NCBI GenBank assembly: GCA_028696935.1
Contig: JAQVGE010000051.1
Coordinates: 1 to 6,887, forward strand
Reading direction: 5' to 3'
Length of the DNA stretch: 6,887 bases
Source of the DNA: Minisyncoccota bacterium
Lineage (GTDB): Bacteria > Patescibacteria > Paceibacteria > UBA9973
The notes below the pieces were generated by a model. The model searched no databases. It was not told the origin of the DNA and saw only the letters and a list, made by a program, of their open reading frames with translations. A program made the translations under genes and the position numbers. Below are positions 4,563 through 6,887 of the stretch, piece by piece. The first letter of the stretch is position 1, and every line of letters begins with the position of its first letter.

Positions 4563-6887
4563 TTATTTTCCGTGACAATGTTTGTATTTTTTACCTGAAC
4601 CACAATGACATGGATCATTTCTTCCAATCTTTGGGCTAGCTCTTCTTATTGTCGCTTGGCTAGTGTCATCGCTTGAACTTAAAATTAATTCAGGTTTTTC
4701 TTCTTCAACCTGAACAGTCTTTCTCTCTGAGACATCTACATTGATTGTTTTAATAAGAGAGAAAACTTGTTCCCTAAAAGCAATCTCCATTTCTCGGAAA
4801 AGACGGAGTCCTTCTTTTTTATATTCAACCAAAGGTTCACGTTGACCATAAGCTCTAAGATTAACTGATGACCTCGTATACTCCATCGTCTCTAAATGTT
4901 CAATCCAGAGAGTGTCAGTTGTGTAAAGAGCAATCCTTCTCACTGTTTCGTAAAAGACGGTATCGCCAAGCCCTGCTTTTTTTTCTTTTATTACTTCTTC
5001 CAAGTCTGGGTATTCTTTTGTTAAATCTAGAAGAAACTTTTCGATCTGTTCATAGTCACCAGAAAGCATTACCCGTCGTCTATCATAAACTGTTTTACGC
5101 TGATGATTCATCACATTGTCATATTCAAGAGTGTGCTTTCTAGAGTCAAAATGAAAACCTTCAATTTTTGCTTGAGCCCCTTCTAGTGTGTTTGAAATAA
5201 ATTTATTATTAATAGGTTGGTCTTCAGGAATTCCAAGTTTACCCATCATATTTTTGATTCTATCAGATCCAAAAATACGCATTAAATCATCTTCAAGAGA
5301 AACATAAAATTGAGTTTCTCCTGGGTCACCCTGACGACCAGAACGACCTCTTAACTGATTATCAATTCTTCTTGCTTCGTGACGTTCTGTTCCAACAACA
5401 AACAAACCACCTAACTCTTTTACTTTTTCATATTTTTCTTTATCAAAAGGTATTCCCCCTAATTTAATATCAACCCCTCTTCCGGCCATATTTGTCGCAA
5501 CAGTTACTGATCCAAGGCGTCCAGCATTGGCGACAATCTCACCTTCTCTTTCGTGATTCTTTGCGTTAAGTACAGTATGAGGGATACCTGCTCGTGTTAA
5601 ATAAGCAGAAATAAGTTCGTTTTTTTCAATAGAGACTGTTCCCACTAAAACAGGTTGGCCTTTTTTGTTTAATTCTTTTATTTTAGCCGTTACCGCTTCA
5701 AGCTTTGCTTTTTCTGTTTGATAAATTAAATCATTGTGATCTTTTCTTTGAATTGGTTTATTGGTTGGAATTACTAAGACCTCAAGTCCATAAACTTTAA
5801 AAAACTCTTCTTTTGAGGTTTCAGCTGTCCCTGTCATTCCAGAAAGTTTTTCATAGAAGCGAAAATAGTTTTGGAAAGTAATAGAAGCAACAGCTCTTGT
5901 TTCTTTTTCTATCTTCACACCCTCTTTAGCCTCAATAGCTTGATGTAAACCTTCACTCCATCGACGTCCGGGCTGCAATCTCCCTGTAAAAGAATCGACA
6001 ATTATAACTTCCCCATCTTTAACCACATAATCTTTATCATTCTCGTATAAAGCCCGAGCCTTGACTGCTGTTTCTAAATGGTGAACATACTTAATTCCCT
6101 TCTCGGTATAAATATCAGAAATTCCTAACAACGTTTCTGCTTGAGTAATTCCATGATCAGTCAAAGAAATTGCTCTTAATTTCTCATCAACCTCATAATC
6201 TTCATCTTTTTTTAATTGTTTAGCAATGTTAGCAAAAGTATAATAAAGATCTTCTGATTCTTCTGCTTGAGAGGAAATAATTAGAGGGGTCCTTGATTCA
6301 TCTATCAAAATAGAGTCAACCTCGTCCACGATTGAATAATAGTGTCCTCTTTGAACAACATTATTTATATTGTTGGCTAAATTATCTCTTAGGTAATCAA
6401 AACCAAATTCATTATTTGTCCCATAAGTAATATCACAGGCGTAAGCCTCTTTCCTTGTACTAGGACGCAAGAATTCATATTGAACTTTAAAAGAATTCAA
6501 TTCATTGTCTTCGTCTTCTTTGTCTTGATGAGTTGGGTCATAAATAAAAGAAGTGTTTTGGGAATTAACAACCCCACAACTTATTCCTAACATTGAAAAA
6601 ATAGATCCGTTCCAAACAGCGTCACGACGAGAAAGATAATCATTCACGGTAATGATATGAACCCCTTTACCAGTTAAAGCATTTAGGTATGCGGGCATTG
6701 TTGCAACCAAAGTCTTTCCCTCTCCTGTTCTCATCTCAGCGATATTTCCTTTATGAAGAGTAATTCCACCAATAAGCTGAACGTCGTAAGGTCTTTCACT
6801 CCTAGTCCTCCAAGCAACTTCTCTAACTAGAGCAAAAGCTTCAGGCAAAATATCGTCTAAGGTTTCTCCTTTTTTTAATCTTTCCTT
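4563..6887 (-). CDS. secA: Protein translocase subunit SecA, missing its N terminus (cut by the right edge)
   Basis: SecA is the ATPase motor that pushes unfolded preproteins through the SecYEG channel at the cytoplasmic membrane. The frame is open to the window edge and the window holds the last 774 residues; family alignment suggests roughly 50-70 are missing. Numbering from the first codon in the window: [18 protein letters not shown] (1-18), Walker A TGEGKT (54-59), [24 protein letters not shown], Walker B/DEAD-like DEVD (188-191), SGMTGTAET (349-357), [12 protein letters not shown] (467-478), [12 protein letters not shown] (512-523) with the arginine finger region, two-helix finger around [10 protein letters not shown] and LRAYGQREP, and a C-terminal zinc motif CxCx8CH (760-772). 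Two oddities: an acidic insert of about 35 residues near 108-143, and a helical wing region about 65-70 residues shorter than in E. coli. It ends in TAA with a terminator about 125 bp on. Its promoter is outside the window. Confidence 0.98.
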   Translation of the reverse strand, partial: KERLKKGETLDDILPEAFALVREVAWRTRSERPYDVQLIGGITLHKGNIAEMRTGEGKTLVATMPAYLNALTGKGVHIITVNDYLSRRDAVWNGSIFSMLGISCGVVNSQNTSFIYDPTHQDKEDEDNELNSFKVQYEFLRPSTRKEAYACDITYGTNNEFGFDYLRDNLANNINNVVQRGHYYSIVDEVDSILIDESRTPLIISSQAEESEDLYYTFANIAKQLKKDEDYEVDEKLRAISLTDHGITQAETLLGISDIYTEKGIKYVHHLETAVKARALYENDKDYVVKDGEVIIVDSFTGRLQPGRRWSEGLHQAIEAKEGVKIEKETRAVASITFQNYFRFYEKLSGMTGTAETSKEEFFKVYGLEVLVIPTNKPIQRKDHNDLIYQTEKAKLEAVTAKIKELNKKGQPVLVGTVSIEKNELISAYLTRAGIPHTVLNAKNHEREGEIVANAGRLGSVTVATNMAGRGVDIKLGGIPFDKEKYEKVKELGGLFVVGTERHEARRIDNQLRGRSGRQGDPGETQFYVSLEDDLMRIFGSDRIKNMMGKLGIPEDQPINNKFISNTLEGAQAKIEGFHFDSRKHTLEYDNVMNHQRKTVYDRRRVMLSGDYEQIEKFLLDLTKEYPDLEEVIKEKKAGLGDTVFYETVRRIALYTTDTLWIEHLETMEYTRSSVNLRAYGQREPLVEYKKEGLRLFREMEIAFREQVFSLIKTINVDVSERKTVQVEEEKPELILSSSDDTSQATIRRASPKIGRNDPCHCGSGKKYKHCHGK

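Noticed and set aside
4868..5143. 91-residue plus-strand reading frame
   Set aside because: It lies wholly antisense to conserved SecA sequence (two-helix finger and scaffold), has no start signals and resembles no known protein.
6846..6848. TTG as the start codon of secA
   Set aside because: The frame stays open upstream to the edge and encodes [13 protein letters not shown], which matches the conserved SecA N-terminal region, so the TTG is an internal leucine and the gene is partial.
420..6887. UGA recoding as in Gracilibacteria/Absconditabacteria
   Set aside because: dnaE, secA and the exported protein read through at full family length with no in-frame TGA, and conserved glycines are encoded by GGN, so the standard code fits.

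Overview
This is an AT-rich bacterial window with four protein-coding genes, two of them cut by the window edges. The best guess for the host is a member of the Candidate Phyla Radiation (Patescibacteria, Parcubacteria-like). That guess rests on a short single-polypeptide DnaE that ends right after its OB fold, a SecA with an acidic insert and a reduced helical wing, start codons mostly without Shine-Dalgarno sequences, and a small secreted lysozyme-fold protein. All of this is judged from memory of these families; no database search was run. The standard genetic code fits throughout, and the three stop codons seen are all TAA.

Layout. Positions 1-362 (minus) hold the N-terminal part of ribonuclease HII (rnhB). 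It is divergent from dnaE (420-3611, plus), the replicative DNA polymerase III alpha subunit. The 57-bp gap between them carries overlapping back-to-back promoter elements, and the dnaE -10 box lies so close to the ATG that its mRNA is probably leaderless. dnaE converges on a small exported protein of 192 residues (3651-4229, minus), and the two share an 18-bp-stem bidirectional terminator. A 333-bp intergenic region (4230-4562) follows. It has a strong sigma70-type promoter for the exported protein, a structured 5' leader with two perfect hairpins around a Shine-Dalgarno sequence, a 19-bp-stem terminator below secA, and a decayed copy of that terminator core. From 4563 to the right edge (minus) lies secA, complete at its C terminus but missing its first residues.

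Functionally, rnhB and dnaE belong to DNA replication and genome maintenance (RNA removal and DNA synthesis). secA is the motor of the general secretion pathway, and the 192-residue protein has an N-terminal export signal, so it would be a client of that pathway and probably acts on the cell wall. These links are pathway-level inferences, because each gene appears to be its own transcription unit. No mobile element, CRISPR array, tRNA, rRNA or obvious novel multi-gene system is present. The most unusual signal is the leader of the exported-protein gene, where a perfect hairpin sits between a strong Shine-Dalgarno and its start codon.
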